This document shows, piece by piece, positions 17,152 to 26,141 of a stretch of DNA of 64,000 nt. Location of the stretch: contig JAHBZT010000002.1 in assembly GCA_019635315.1 (NCBI GenBank), positions 1 through 64,000 of the forward strand. Reading direction: 5' to 3'. Below the pieces are notes generated by a model. That model worked only from the letters and a program-made list of their open reading frames with translations. It was not told where the DNA came from and ran no database searches. This stretch comes from Rubrivivax sp. (GTDB taxonomy: Bacteria; Pseudomonadota; Gammaproteobacteria; Burkholderiales; Burkholderiaceae_C). Numbering within the stretch: position 1 is the stretch's first letter; each line of letters starts with the position of its first letter. The position numbers and the translations under genes are program-made.

Positions 17152-17831
17152 TGGCCGAGCTGCCCGAGGTGCGCCGCGTGCGCTGGCCCGCGGCCTGCCG
17201 CATCGTGCCCACGCGCCACCCCAGCGAGAACCTGTTCGACCGCGTCGCCGACGCCGCCGACTTCGACGCGCTGTATGCGCTGGAGGCGATGAGCAACGAC
17301 CGCGTGCGCGACGAACTCGGCGTCATCGAGCTCGTGCCGCGCGAGCAGCGCGTCTACGGCCCCGGCAGCGGCCCCATCATGGCCGCCTTCACGCATGTCA
17401 ATCCGCAGGGCAGCCGATTCAGCGACGGCCGCTGGGGCATGTTCTACGCCGCCAACGACCGCGCCACCGCGATCGCCGAGACACGCCACCACCACGCGCG
17501 CTTCCTGGCCACCACGCGCCAGGGGCCGCTGCACCTGCCGATGCGGCTGTACCACGTGAAGGTGGACTCGAAGCTGCACGACCTGCGGCCGCCGGGGGCG
17601 GTGCCGGCCTCGGTCTACGACCCGGACGACTACGGCGCCGCGCGTGCGCTGGGCGCGCGGCTGCGCGCGGCGGGCTCGGCCGGTGTCGTCTATCGCAGCG
17701 TGCGTGCGCCGCGTGGTCAATGTGTCGGCCTGTTTCGCCCGGATGCGGCGCGCGACTGCCTGCATGTAGCGGTACTGCTCTACGCCTGGGACGGCGAGCG
17801 TTTCACCGATGTCTACGAGAAGACGGCCTGA
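17151..17831 (+). CDS. RES-domain toxin (NAD+ phosphorylase/hydrolase family)
   Basis: A 226-residue RES-domain protein, partner of the antitoxin just upstream with which it overlaps by 1 bp. The conserved residues that name the family are visible: Arg in [19 protein letters not shown] (about R94, followed by E110) and Ser in [11 protein letters not shown] (about S183). Characterised members such as MbcT and Res deplete NAD+ and stop growth. The length and C-terminal [11 protein letters not shown] segment are normal for the family, so the toxin looks intact. The gene is followed by repeat copy C rather than by a terminator. Confidence 0.92.
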   Translation: MAELPEVRRVRWPAACRIVPTRHPSENLFDRVADAADFDALYALEAMSNDRVRDELGVIELVPREQRVYGPGSGPIMAAFTHVNPQGSRFSDGRWGMFYAANDRATAIAETRHHHARFLATTRQGPLHLPMRLYHVKVDSKLHDLRPPGAVPASVYDPDDYGAARALGARLRAAGSAGVVYRSVRAPRGQCVGLFRPDAARDCLHVAVLLYAWDGERFTDVYEKTA

Positions 17832-17856
17832 GCTGAGGCCGGCGTCCCTTCGGACT

Positions 17857-18514
17857 GCTTGCGGCGCTTTGCAGACGTTTGCTGTGGTGTGCTTCGCGTG
17901 CGTGCCGACATTGGCGCAGCGAAGCCGCGCGGGGGCAGCCCGCAGCGCCCAGAGTCCGGCGGTCGGCGCTGCGCGCCGACTGCCCTGCGATGCTCGGTCT
18001 CCTGGCCCGCCGCCAACTCACTTCGCTCGCTGCGCTCGCTCCGTTCGGACATCGGCGGCGAGTCAGTTTGGGAGGCGCGCTGCGCGCGCGGCCAGGAGCC
18101 CTGCGCTTCTCGGCGCCTCCCATGGGCGCCGCGGGCTGCCCCCACGCAGCTTCGCGACACGGTGGTGGCGTTCCACCCTCCCGAACACCACGGTCGGTGG
18201 ACTTCGCGCCAAGCGGTACCCGCTGCCGGCGAATAGTGAAGCGCCGAGCAGCGCAGCTTCGGGGTCGGCGCGCACGCAGTGCGCGCCTCCACAACTGACT
18301 CGCCGCCGGTGTCCGAGCGCAGCGAACGGAGCGAGCGCAGCGAGCGGAGCGAGTTGGGCGGCGCGACCCCGGAGCGAGCAGCGCAGGGAAGTCGCCGCCG
18401 CCGGCGGCGACCGCGGAACCCTGAGCCGGCAGCGGGTACCGCCTGGCGCGATGCGCAGCCACAAGCACGCGAGGCAAGCGGACGTATGGCGACTGTCCGC
18501 AACGCGCCGAAAGC
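17857..18514. repeat. Composite palindromic repeat element, copy C
   Basis: A 658-bp element that is the reverse complement of copy B over most of its length. The 23-bp inverted ends lie at 17857-17879 and 18492-18514. The 9-bp tandem array in its right-hand module has four full units at 18315-18350, compared with three in the corresponding parts of copies A and B. The centre contains a hairpin (18165-18173 with 18183-18191) whose sequence differs from that of copy B but whose loop length is the same. The gap from the toxin stop at 17831 to the next gene at 18587 holds nothing else I recognise, and no protein-coding gene is plausible within it. Confidence 0.85.
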
Positions 18515-18586
18515 GGTCGCCTCGTACCTGTTGCCACTGCTCGCAGCGCGTTTCGGGCGCTGGGTGGCGGAGCCGCTGAGACGGCC

Positions 18587-19312
18587 ATGACCGCGGGCCA
18601 GCGATTCGACCGCCTGGACGCGCTGCGCGGCGCCGCCATCGTGTGGATGGCGGCCTTCCACCTGGCCTTCGACCTGAACCACTTCGGCCTGCTCGAGCCG
18701 CGCCAGGACTTCTACCGGGACCCGCTGTGGACGCTGCAGCGTGCCTGCATCGTGAGCCTGTTCCTCTTCTGCGCCGGCCTGGGGCAGGCCGCGGCGCTGC
18801 AGGCCGGGCAGGGCTGGCCGCGCTTCTGGCGGCGCTGGGCACAGGTGGCCGGCTGCGCCGTGCTGGTCAGTCTCGGGTCGGCAGCGATGTTTCCGAACAG
18901 CTGGATCAGCTTCGGCGTGCTGCACGGCATCGCGGTGATGCTGATCCTGGTGCGGCTGGCGGCGCCGCTGCGCTTCTGGCTGTGGCCGCTCGGTGCCTTC
19001 GCGATCCTGCTGCCGCAACTCGTCGAGCACGCCTTCTTCGACACGCGCTGGACCAACTGGGTCGGCCTGACGACCCGCAAGCCGATCACCGAGGACTGGG
19101 TGCCCGTGCTGCCCTGGCTGGGCGTCATGCTGTGGGGCCTGGCAGCCGGGCAATGGCTGCTGGCGCGCGCGCCTGGCGTGCTGCGCGGCGGCGTGCCGCC
19201 CGCGCTGTCGCCGCTGGCCGGCCTCGGGCGCTGGTCGCTGAGCTTCTACATGCTGCACCAGCCGGTGTTCATCGCTGCACTGCTGGGCGGGCGGGCGCTG
19301 GGCTGGTGGTAG
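18587..19312 (+). CDS. DUF1624 / heparan-alpha-glucosaminide N-acetyltransferase-like membrane protein
   Basis: A 241-residue integral membrane protein with about six or seven hydrophobic segments. It begins with [20 protein letters not shown], the signature opening of the DUF1624/acyltransferase-3-like proteins, followed by FDLNHFGL. The C-terminal [20 protein letters not shown] resembles the last helices of that superfamily. Related proteins move acetyl groups across membranes, but bacterial DUF1624 proteins of this size are uncharacterised and I make no claim on substrate. It is 8 bp upstream of the nitrile hydratase alpha gene and could share its transcript. Confidence 0.8.
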   Translation: MTAGQRFDRLDALRGAAIVWMAAFHLAFDLNHFGLLEPRQDFYRDPLWTLQRACIVSLFLFCAGLGQAAALQAGQGWPRFWRRWAQVAGCAVLVSLGSAAMFPNSWISFGVLHGIAVMLILVRLAAPLRFWLWPLGAFAILLPQLVEHAFFDTRWTNWVGLTTRKPITEDWVPVLPWLGVMLWGLAAGQWLLARAPGVLRGGVPPALSPLAGLGRWSLSFYMLHQPVFIAALLGGRALGWW

Positions 19313-19320
19313 GGCGTAGC

Positions 19321-19983
19321 ATGCATGGCATGACGCAAGGCGATCACGGCCCGGGGCACGAGCACGGGCACGACCACGAGCACGACCACGAGCACAGCGA
19401 ACTCGGCGCGATGGATCTTCGCGTGCGCGCGCTGGAGTCGCTGCTGGCCGCCAAGGGCTGGATCGACCCGGCGGCGCTGGATGCCATCGTCGACGCCTAC
19501 CAGACTCGCATCGGCCCGCGCAACGGTGCACGCGTCGTCGCCCGCGCCTGGGTCGATCCGGCCTACCGCGACTGGCTGCGGCGCGACGCGACGGCGGCGA
19601 TCGCGTCGCTGGGCTTCAGCGGGCGCCAGGGCGAACACATGGTCGTCGTCGAGAACACCCCCGACACGCACCACCTCGTGGTCTGCACGCTGTGCAGCTG
19701 CTACCCCTGGCCGGTGCTCGGCCTGCCACCGACCTGGTACAAGAGCGCGCCCTACCGCGCGCGCGCGGTGCGCGACCCGCGCGGCGTGCTCGCCGACTTC
19801 GGCGTCGTGCTGCCCGAGTCGACCGCGATCCGCGTCTGGGACTCCACGGCCGAGATCCGCTATCTCGTGCTGCCGATGCGGCCGCCCGGCAGTGAGGGGT
19901 TGTCGGAAGACGCGCTGGCGGACCTGGTGACGCGCGACTCGATGATCGGCACAGGGCTGCCGCGCAGTCCGTCGCCCGCATGA
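19321..19983 (+). CDS. nthA: Nitrile hydratase alpha subunit, cobalt type
   Basis: A 220-residue nitrile hydratase alpha chain, which with the beta chain hydrates nitriles to amides in the cytoplasm. The metal site [17 protein letters not shown] is visible, with Cys122, Cys125 and Cys127; Thr at position 123 marks the cobalt rather than the iron form. [15 protein letters not shown] near the end is also typical. The N-terminus is unusual: nine His in the first 25 residues, alternating with Asp, Glu and Gly (residues 8-26). The ATG at 19321 is used; another ATG at 19330 is possible. It overlaps the beta gene by 4 bp. Confidence 0.93.
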   Translation: MHGMTQGDHGPGHEHGHDHEHDHEHSELGAMDLRVRALESLLAAKGWIDPAALDAIVDAYQTRIGPRNGARVVARAWVDPAYRDWLRRDATAAIASLGFSGRQGEHMVVVENTPDTHHLVVCTLCSCYPWPVLGLPPTWYKSAPYRARAVRDPRGVLADFGVVLPESTAIRVWDSTAEIRYLVLPMRPPGSEGLSEDALADLVTRDSMIGTGLPRSPSPA

Positions 19984-20663
19984 CCATGAGCTACCACAGC
20001 CACGCCGATCTCGGTGGCCGCGAAGGCTGCGGCCACGTCGTGCCCGAACCCGAAGGCGAGCTCTGGCACGCCGCCTGGGAACCGCGCGCCATGGCGCTCA
20101 CCGTCGCCGCCGGCGCCACCGGCGCCTGGAACATCGACATGAGCCGCGCTGCGCGCGAGACGCTGCCCGCCTATGCGCGCCTGAGCTACTACGAGATCTG
20201 GATCCACGCGCTCGAGCGGCTGCTGCGCGAACGGGGCGTGCTGCACGACGACGAACTCGCCGACGCCGACGCCGACGCCGACCGGCCGCGCCCGGGCTCG
20301 CCGCCGCCGCCGCGCCTGCTGCGCGCCGCCGACGTGCCGGCCGTGCTGGCGCGTGGGGCGCCGACCGAACGTCCTGCCCCCGGCCCCGCGCGCTTCGCGC
20401 CCGGGCAGCGCGTGCGCCTGCGCACCGGCGCCGTGCCCCACCACACGCGGCTGCCCGGTTATGCGCGCGGCCGCGTCGGTGTCGTCGAGTCGCTGCACGG
20501 CGCGCATGTCTTCGCGGACACCCATGCGCAAGGCCAGGGCGAGCAGCCGCAGTGGCTGTACACCGTGGTCTTCGACGGCGGCGAGCTGTGGGGCGGCGAG
20601 ACCGGCGCGCAGCGCCTGCGCGTGTCGATCGACGCCTGGGAACCCTACCTGGAGTCGGCATGA
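19980..20663 (+). CDS. nthB: Nitrile hydratase beta subunit
   Basis: A 227-residue beta chain. The N-terminal [17 protein letters not shown], the central [19 protein letters not shown] and the C-terminal SH3-like half ([20 protein letters not shown], then [20 protein letters not shown] and [14 protein letters not shown]) fit the family. A low-complexity Asp-Ala and Pro stretch (about residues 93-112) links the two halves. Together with NthA it forms the alpha-beta unit around the cobalt. The start codon overlaps the nthA stop (ATGA) and the stop overlaps the accessory gene, so the three genes form one unit. Confidence 0.92.
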   Translation: MTMSYHSHADLGGREGCGHVVPEPEGELWHAAWEPRAMALTVAAGATGAWNIDMSRAARETLPAYARLSYYEIWIHALERLLRERGVLHDDELADADADADRPRPGSPPPPRLLRAADVPAVLARGAPTERPAPGPARFAPGQRVRLRTGAVPHHTRLPGYARGRVGVVESLHGAHVFADTHAQGQGEQPQWLYTVVFDGGELWGGETGAQRLRVSIDAWEPYLESA

Positions 20664-21052
20664 CGGCGCCGCTGCCGGTCGAACTGCTGCCGCCGGACCT
20701 GCGCGGCGCCGAGCCGGCCTTCGCCGAGCCCTGGCAGGCGCAGGCCTTCGCGATGACGCTGCAGCTGCACGAACGTGGCCTGTTCACCTGGCCGCAGTGG
20801 GCCGCCGCGCTGGCGACGCAGATCACGCAGGCGCAGCGCGCCGGCGACCCGGACCGCGGCGACACCTACTGGCAGCACTGGCTGGCCGCGCTGGAGGCGG
20901 TCGTCGCCGAGCGGCTGCCGGCCGCTGCGCCGGGCGGCGGCGCGGACGAGCTGCAGCACTGGCGCGACGCCTGGGCGCGCTGCGCCGAGCGCACGCCGCA
21001 CGGTCAGCCGCTGCAGCTGCGGCCGGCGGACTTCCACGTGGGGTCGGCCTGA
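20660..21052 (+). CDS. Nitrile hydratase accessory protein (cobalt-insertion activator type)
   Basis: A 130-residue protein resembling the N-terminal half of nitrile hydratase beta subunits. This is the usual form of the P14K/NhlE-type activator that escorts cobalt into the alpha subunit. Visible segments are FAEPWQAQAFAMTLQLHERG, FTWPQWAAALATQI and the C-terminal LRPADFHVGSA. The gene overlaps nthB by 4 bp (ATGA) and rlmB by 1 bp. No amidase gene accompanies the set in this window, so the amide product is presumably handled by an enzyme encoded elsewhere. Confidence 0.85.
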   Translation: MTAPLPVELLPPDLRGAEPAFAEPWQAQAFAMTLQLHERGLFTWPQWAAALATQITQAQRAGDPDRGDTYWQHWLAALEAVVAERLPAAAPGGGADELQHWRDAWARCAERTPHGQPLQLRPADFHVGSA

Positions 21053-21795
21053 TGTCCCGCCACGTGCTGTTCGGTTTCCACACCATCGGCGGCCGCCTGA
21101 AGACGGCGCCCGGCAGCGTGCTGGAGGTCTTCGTCGACGCCACGCGGCGCGACGGCCGCATGCGCCAGTTTGTCGAGCGCGTGCGCGCCGCCGGCGTGCG
21201 CCTGCACGAGAGCGACGACGCGGCGCTGAGCAAGCTGGCCGGCACGCCGCGCCACCAGGGCGTGGTCGCGCGCGTGGAGCCGCTGCCGCTGGCGCGCACG
21301 GTGATCGAGCTGCTGGACGCGCTGGACCCGGCCGCAGGGCCGCCGCTGCTGCTGGTGCTGGACGGCGTGACCGACCCGCACAACCTGGGCGCCTGCCTGC
21401 GCGTGGCCGACGGCGCCGGTGCGCACGCGGTGATCGCGCCGAAGGACCACGCGGTGGCGATCAACGCCACCGTGGCCAAGGTGGCCAGCGGCGCCGCCGA
21501 CCACGTGCCCTACCTGATGGTGACCAACCTCGCGCGCGCGCTGGGCGAGCTCAAGGCCGCGGGCGTCAAGGTCGTCGGCACCAGCGACGCGGCCGGGCGT
21601 TCGCTGTACCAGGCCGACCTGTCGGGCCCGCTGGCGCTGGTGCTGGGCGCGGAGGGCAAGGGCATGCGCCAGCTCACCGCGAAGACCTGCGACGAGCTGG
21701 TCGCGATCCCGATGCGCGGCGCGGTCGAGAGCCTCAACGTCTCGGTCGCCGCCGGCGTGGCGCTGTACGAGGCGCGGCGCCAGCGCGGCGGCTGA
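21052..21795 (+). CDS. rlmB: 23S rRNA (guanosine-2'-O-)-methyltransferase RlmB
   Basis: A 247-residue SPOUT-class methyltransferase with an N-terminal L30e-like substrate-binding domain (HVLFGFHTIGGRLK) and the C-terminal knot. The SPOUT motifs are plain: LDGVTDPHNLGACLR near residue 102, VLGAEGKGMR near 198 and MRGAVESLNVSVAAGVALYE near 222. RlmB methylates G2251 of 23S rRNA. Its ATG overlaps the stop of the nitrile hydratase accessory gene by 1 bp, so it appears to be co-transcribed with the nitrile hydratase genes, an odd pairing for a ribosome modification gene. Confidence 0.92.
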   Translation: MSRHVLFGFHTIGGRLKTAPGSVLEVFVDATRRDGRMRQFVERVRAAGVRLHESDDAALSKLAGTPRHQGVVARVEPLPLARTVIELLDALDPAAGPPLLLVLDGVTDPHNLGACLRVADGAGAHAVIAPKDHAVAINATVAKVASGAADHVPYLMVTNLARALGELKAAGVKVVGTSDAAGRSLYQADLSGPLALVLGAEGKGMRQLTAKTCDELVAIPMRGAVESLNVSVAAGVALYEARRQRGG

Positions 21796-21831
21796 CTACA
21801 CTGCGCGGGCCGCGTCTGGAGTCCGCCCGCC

Positions 21832-22458
21832 ATGCCCGTCATCGAAGTCCGCCACCCGCTCGTGCGCCACAAGGTCGGCCTGCTGCGCGAGCACGAGATC
21901 TCGACCAAGAAGTTCCGCGAGCTGACGCACGAGCTCGGCCGCCTGCTGGCCTACGAGGCCACGGCCGACTTCCCGCTCGAGGACACCACGGTCGACTGCT
22001 GGAGCGGCCCGGCGACCGTGCAGCGCATCGCCGGCAAGAAGGTCACCGTGGTGCCCATCCTGCGCGCCGGTCTGGGCATGCTGGACGGCGTGCTGGACAT
22101 GATCCCGAGCGCCAAGGTCAGCGTCGTCGGCCTCTCGCGCAACCACGACACGCTGCAGCCCGAGCACTATTTCGAGCGCTTCGTCGGCCAGCTCGACGAA
22201 CGCGCGGCGATCATCATCGACCCGATGCTGGCCACCGCCGGCTCGATGATCGCGACCGTGGACCTGCTCAAGCGCCGCGGCTGCCGCGACATCCGCGCGC
22301 TGGTGCTGGTCGCCGCGCCGGAAGGCGTGGCGGCGCTGGACCGCGTGCACCCCGACGTGCGCTGCTGGACGGCGGCCATCGACAGCCACCTGGACGCCAA
22401 CGGCTACATCATCCCCGGCCTGGGCGACGCCGGCGACAAGATCTTCGGCACCAAGTAG
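21832..22458 (+). CDS. upp: Uracil phosphoribosyltransferase
   Basis: A 208-residue enzyme that converts uracil and PRPP to UMP in pyrimidine salvage. The whole protein reads as typical Upp: [15 protein letters not shown] at the start, [19 protein letters not shown] near residue 73, the PRPP-binding [18 protein letters not shown] near 125 and the C-terminal [20 protein letters not shown]. It stands 36 bp after rlmB and converges with the hydrolase gene on the other strand, with only 9 bp between stops and no visible terminator. Confidence 0.96.
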   Translation: MPVIEVRHPLVRHKVGLLREHEISTKKFRELTHELGRLLAYEATADFPLEDTTVDCWSGPATVQRIAGKKVTVVPILRAGLGMLDGVLDMIPSAKVSVVGLSRNHDTLQPEHYFERFVGQLDERAAIIIDPMLATAGSMIATVDLLKRRGCRDIRALVLVAAPEGVAALDRVHPDVRCWTAAIDSHLDANGYIIPGLGDAGDKIFGTK

Positions 22459-22467
22459 GGCGGAGGT

Positions 22468-23328
22468 TCAGCGGCCGCCCAGCGCCTCGCGCAGCGCCCG
22501 CGTCACCGCGTCCTGGTAGGCCGGGAAGCGGTGCAGGTCGCCGTGCCCGCCCTGCGGCACGACGACCAGTCGCGTCGCCGGTGCCAGCGCATGCAGCTGC
22601 TGCGCGTGATGCACCGGGATCAGCGTGTCCTGCTCACCGTGCAGCAACGTCACCGGGCCGCGCACGCGGGGCAGCGCCTCGTCGGCGCGCAACGGGTAGC
22701 GCAGCAGGCGCTGCATCAGCGGCCGCGGCACCCAGGGGTGGTGCTCCACCGCCAGCTGCAGCACGCTGGTGTAGGGCGAGACGAGCAGCGTCACGTCGGG
22801 CTGCACCTCGGCGGCCAGGCGCACCGCGAGGCCGGCGCCCAGCGAGCGGCCGACCAGCACGCGGTGGCCGCCCGGCACCAGCGCCAGCGCATGGTCCCAG
22901 GCCGCGCGCACGTCGGCCTCCAGCTGGGCCTGGCTCTCGATGCGGCCGGGGCTCTTGCCGTAGCCGCGGTAGTCGATCATCAGCACGTCCAGCCCGGCGC
23001 GCGTGTAGGGCAGCAGGTCGAACCACCAGGCGCCCACGTGGCCGCCGTTGCCATGCAGGATCAGCGCGATCCCGCCCGGCTGCGGCTGGCGCAGGTGCAG
23101 CGCATGGAGCCGGCCGCCGTCGACCGCGATCCAGGTCTCCTGCACGTTGCTCGGCAGCGCGAAGCGGTGCTCGGGCGGCAGCCGCTCCGGGCGGAACAGC
23201 AGCCACTCCTGGCCCCACCACATCAGCACGACCATCAGCAGGTAGGCCGCGGCCAGCAGGCCGGCCATGCGCGCCAGGCCGGCGAGGCGGCCGCGCGGCC
23301 GCGCCGCCGGCAGCGCGGCTTCAGACAT
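22468..23328 (-). CDS. Membrane-anchored alpha/beta hydrolase (serine aminopeptidase S33-like)
   Basis: A 286-residue alpha/beta hydrolase. A hydrophobic segment at about residues 22-42 (MAGLLAAAYLLMVVLMWWGQ) should anchor it in the inner membrane. The catalytic machinery is visible: oxyanion HGNGGHVG, nucleophile Ser in GRSLGAG, Asp in LLHGEQDTLIP and His in GGHGDLH. Proteins of this architecture (YfhR/Bem46-like) are common but their substrates are unknown. It overlaps the MFS gene upstream by 8 bp, so the two may work together. Confidence 0.85.
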   Translation of the reverse strand: MSEAALPAARPRGRLAGLARMAGLLAAAYLLMVVLMWWGQEWLLFRPERLPPEHRFALPSNVQETWIAVDGGRLHALHLRQPQPGGIALILHGNGGHVGAWWFDLLPYTRAGLDVLMIDYRGYGKSPGRIESQAQLEADVRAAWDHALALVPGGHRVLVGRSLGAGLAVRLAAEVQPDVTLLVSPYTSVLQLAVEHHPWVPRPLMQRLLRYPLRADEALPRVRGPVTLLHGEQDTLIPVHHAQQLHALAPATRLVVVPQGGHGDLHRFPAYQDAVTRALREALGGR

Positions 23329-24532
23329 GGCCGCCCTTCATGCGCGAGGCCACGAGCAGGCTGAGCGCGATCGCCAGGCCCATCCAGCCCAGGGCGGCCC
23401 AGGACAGCGGCCCGTAACCACCGGCCGCGAGCAGCGCGCCGCCGCCGGCCGCGCCGATCGCCTGGCCGACATAGATGGCCGAGGTGTTGAGTGCCAGCAG
23501 CGCCGGCGCGAAGGCCGGCGATGCGCTCGACACGCGCGCCTGCTGCGCCGAGTTCGACGAGAAGCAGCCCAGCGCCCAGGGCACCAGCACGAAGGCCATC
23601 GCGACGGCGCCGCCGGCCAGCGGCCACAGCGCCAGCGACAGCGCCATCAGTACGAGCGTGGCGTTGACGCAGCGCGCGGCGCCGACGCGGTCGATCCAGC
23701 GCGAGACCAGCAGGTTGCCGGCCAGGCCGAAGGCGCCGAACCACAGGAACAGCAGGCTCACCGCGGCCGCGCTGGCCCCCAGTTCCTGCCGGTAGTAGGG
23801 CGCGAAATAGCTGAACAGCGTGAACTGGCCGGCGCCGCTGAGCACGGTCACCGCGACGATGCCCATCAGCAGCGGGTGCGTCAGCGCGCTGCGCCAACTG
23901 GCCAGCGACAGCGGCGCCGGCCGCACGCCGTCGGGCAGCGTGCGCCAGACCGCCAGCGCGCCGGCGACGCTGAGCAGCGCCACCAGGCCGAAGGCCCAGC
24001 GCCAGCCGAAGGCCTCGCCGATGTAGCTGTGCAGCGGCATGCCCAGCACCGAAGCCAGCGACCAGCCGAGGAAGACGAAGGTGATCAGCCGCCCGCGCTC
24101 GTGCGGCGCCGCCATCACCGTGATCGCCGCCGCCGCCTGCGGCGTGAAGACCGCGGCGCCCAGCACGCTGGCAGCGCGCAGCGGCAGCAGCGCCGCGAAG
24201 TGCGGCGCCAGCGCGGCCACCAGGTGACCCAGCGCATACCAGGCCAGCGCCAGCGTCAGCAGCCGGCGGCGGTCCCAGCCGCCGAGCGCGGCGGCCAGCA
24301 GCGGCGCCCCCAGGCCCATCGTCACCGCGCCGGCGGTGATCAGCTGGCCGCCGACGGCCGGCGAGATGGCGAGCGAACCCGAGAGGTCGTTCAGCGACCC
24401 CGGCACGACCATCACGCCGCAGCCGATCGCGAAATTGCCGGCCAGCAGCGCCCAGGACGCGCGCCTCAGGCGCGCGGCGCCTTCGCCTGCCTGCGGCGCG
24501 GCACCCGGTGCGGGGTCGGCCGACGTCGCCAC
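23321..24532 (-). CDS. Major facilitator superfamily transporter
   Basis: A 403-residue protein with about 12 hydrophobic segments, arranged as in MFS drug or sugar exporters of the AraJ/YdhP type. GWSLASVLGMPLHSYIGEAFGWRWAFGLVAL in the first half is the typical motif C region. It begins with GTG at 24532 and a polar N-terminus of about 20 residues. Export of small molecules is likely, but the sequence gives no substrate. It lies 1 bp after the dehydrogenase gene and overlaps the hydrolase gene, making a three-gene minus-strand unit. Confidence 0.85.
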   Translation of the reverse strand: MATSADPAPGAAPQAGEGAARLRRASWALLAGNFAIGCGVMVVPGSLNDLSGSLAISPAVGGQLITAGAVTMGLGAPLLAAALGGWDRRRLLTLALAWYALGHLVAALAPHFAALLPLRAASVLGAAVFTPQAAAAITVMAAPHERGRLITFVFLGWSLASVLGMPLHSYIGEAFGWRWAFGLVALLSVAGALAVWRTLPDGVRPAPLSLASWRSALTHPLLMGIVAVTVLSGAGQFTLFSYFAPYYRQELGASAAAVSLLFLWFGAFGLAGNLLVSRWIDRVGAARCVNATLVLMALSLALWPLAGGAVAMAFVLVPWALGCFSSNSAQQARVSSASPAFAPALLALNTSAIYVGQAIGAAGGGALLAAGGYGPLSWAALGWMGLAIALSLLVASRMKGGHV

Positions 24533-24533
24533 C

Positions 24534-25541
24534 TCAGCGCAGGACCTTGAGGGCCTCGGGGTTGACCAGGTTGGTCGGCTCGTTGCGGATGAAGTTGACG
24601 ACGTTGCGGAACGCCGCGCCGAAGTACAGCTCGTAGCTGTCCTGCTCGACGTAGCCGATGTGCGGCGTGCAGACCGCGTTCTCCAGCCGCAGCAGCGGGT
24701 GGCCCTGCAGGATGGGCTCGGCGTCGAACACGTCGACCGCGGCCATGCCGGGGCGGCCGCGGTTGAGCGCCGCGACGAGCGCGTTCTCCTCGATCAGCTC
24801 GGCGCGCGAGGTGTTGACCAGCAGCGCGGTCGGCTTCATGCGCGACAGCGCGTCCAGGCGCACGATGCCGCGCGTGGCATCGTTCAGCCGCAGGTGCAGG
24901 CTCAGCACGTCGCAGCTCTCGAAGAAGCCTTCGCAGCTGTCGGCCGCCAGGTAGCCGTCGGCCAGCGCGGCCTGGCGCGAGTGCTCGCTGCCCCAGACCT
25001 GCACCGTCATGCCGAAGGCGCGGCCGTAGCCGGCGACCAGGCGGCCGATCTTGCCGTAGCCCCAGATGCCCAGCGTCTTGCCGGCCAGCACCATGCCGAT
25101 GCCGAAGTTCGGCGGCATCGACGCCGACTTCAGCCCGCTTTGCTGCCAGGCGCCGTGCTTGAGGTTGCCGATGTACTGCGGCAGCCGCCGCATGCTGGCC
25201 ATGATCAGCGCCCAGGTCAGCTCGGCCGGCGCCACCGGCGAGCCCACGCCTTCGGCCACCGCGATGCCCAGCCGCGTGCAGGCCTGCACGTCGATGTGCG
25301 GGCCGACCTTGCCGGTCTGCGAGATCAGCTTCAGGCGCGGCAGCTTCTCCAGCAGCGCGCGCGGGAAGTGCGTGCGCTCGCGGATCAGCACCAGCACTTC
25401 GGCGTCGCGCAGGCGCACCGAGAGCTGGCCGATGCCCTTCACCGTGTTGGTGAAGACCTTGGCGTTGAAGGGCTCCAGCAGCGACGCGCACTGCAGCTTG
25501 CGCACCGCGTCCTGGTAGTCGTCGAGGATGATGATGTTCAT
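24534..25541 (-). CDS. D-isomer-specific 2-hydroxyacid dehydrogenase
   Basis: A 335-residue NAD-dependent dehydrogenase of the D-2-hydroxyacid (SerA/GhrB-like) family. The Rossmann motif GIWGYGKIGRLVAGYG lies near residue 150. The catalytic Arg is in LVNTSRAELIEE, the Glu in DVFDAEPI, and the His in CTPHIGYVEQD. It lacks the regulatory domain of long SerA proteins, so a general 2-hydroxyacid or phosphoglycerate-like activity is as much as can be said. I start at the ATG at 25541; an upstream GTG-type start would add six residues without improving the family match. Confidence 0.85.
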   Translation of the reverse strand: MNIIILDDYQDAVRKLQCASLLEPFNAKVFTNTVKGIGQLSVRLRDAEVLVLIRERTHFPRALLEKLPRLKLISQTGKVGPHIDVQACTRLGIAVAEGVGSPVAPAELTWALIMASMRRLPQYIGNLKHGAWQQSGLKSASMPPNFGIGMVLAGKTLGIWGYGKIGRLVAGYGRAFGMTVQVWGSEHSRQAALADGYLAADSCEGFFESCDVLSLHLRLNDATRGIVRLDALSRMKPTALLVNTSRAELIEENALVAALNRGRPGMAAVDVFDAEPILQGHPLLRLENAVCTPHIGYVEQDSYELYFGAAFRNVVNFIRNEPTNLVNPEALKVLR

Positions 25542-25636
25542 GGGCGGACCGTGGCCCATTCTGCCGCGTCCTGCAGGCCGCGCGCACCGGCGCTAGCATC
25601 CGCCGCCCGGTGAAGGGTGCAACCAGGAGATTCCGG

Positions 25637-26140
25637 ATGAGCCTCTCGATGCACGCCGCCAGCGTGCCCGTCTTCGTGCGCATGCTCGGCAACCTGCTGG
25701 CCTGGCTGGACAAGGCCGAGGCGCATGCCCGCGCGCGCCAGTTCGACGCCCAGAACTACCTCGGCCTGCGCCTGGCGCCCGACATGCTGCCCTTCGCGCG
25801 CCAGATCCAGATCGCCAGCGACGGCGCCAAGGGCTGCGTCGCGCGGCTGGCCGGCGTCGAGGTGCCGAAGTGGGGCGACGAGGAGGCGACGCTGGACGAG
25901 CTGCGCGCGCGCGTGCGGCGCACGATCGACTACGTGCAGTCGTTCGAGCCCGCGCGCTTCGAGGGCAGCGAGACGCGCGAGATCGCGGTGCCTACGCGCG
26001 CCGGCGAGCCGCTGCGCTTCAGCGGCGAGGACTACCTGCGCTTCTTCGTGCTGCCGAACTTCTACTTCCACCTCACGACCGCGTACGCGCTGCTGCGCCA
26101 TGCCGGGGTGGAACTCGGCAAGCGCGACTTTCTCGGCTGA
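25637..26140 (+). CDS. DUF1993 family protein
   Basis: A 167-residue protein of the DUF1993 family, recognised from SLSMHAASVPVFVRMLGNLL at the N-terminus, PFARQIQIASDGAKGCVARL near residue 52 and the C-terminal FFVLPNFYFHLTTAYALLRH followed by GVELGKRDFLG. The family is all-helical and related to the DinB-like fold; no activity is established. The AGGAGA ribosome binding site 6 nt before the ATG at 25637 fixes the start. A TAGCAT at 25594-25599 could be its -10 box, but no convincing -35 box is seen. Confidence 0.88.
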   Translation: MSLSMHAASVPVFVRMLGNLLAWLDKAEAHARARQFDAQNYLGLRLAPDMLPFARQIQIASDGAKGCVARLAGVEVPKWGDEEATLDELRARVRRTIDYVQSFEPARFEGSETREIAVPTRAGEPLRFSGEDYLRFFVLPNFYFHLTTAYALLRHAGVELGKRDFLG

Positions 26141-26141
26141 G

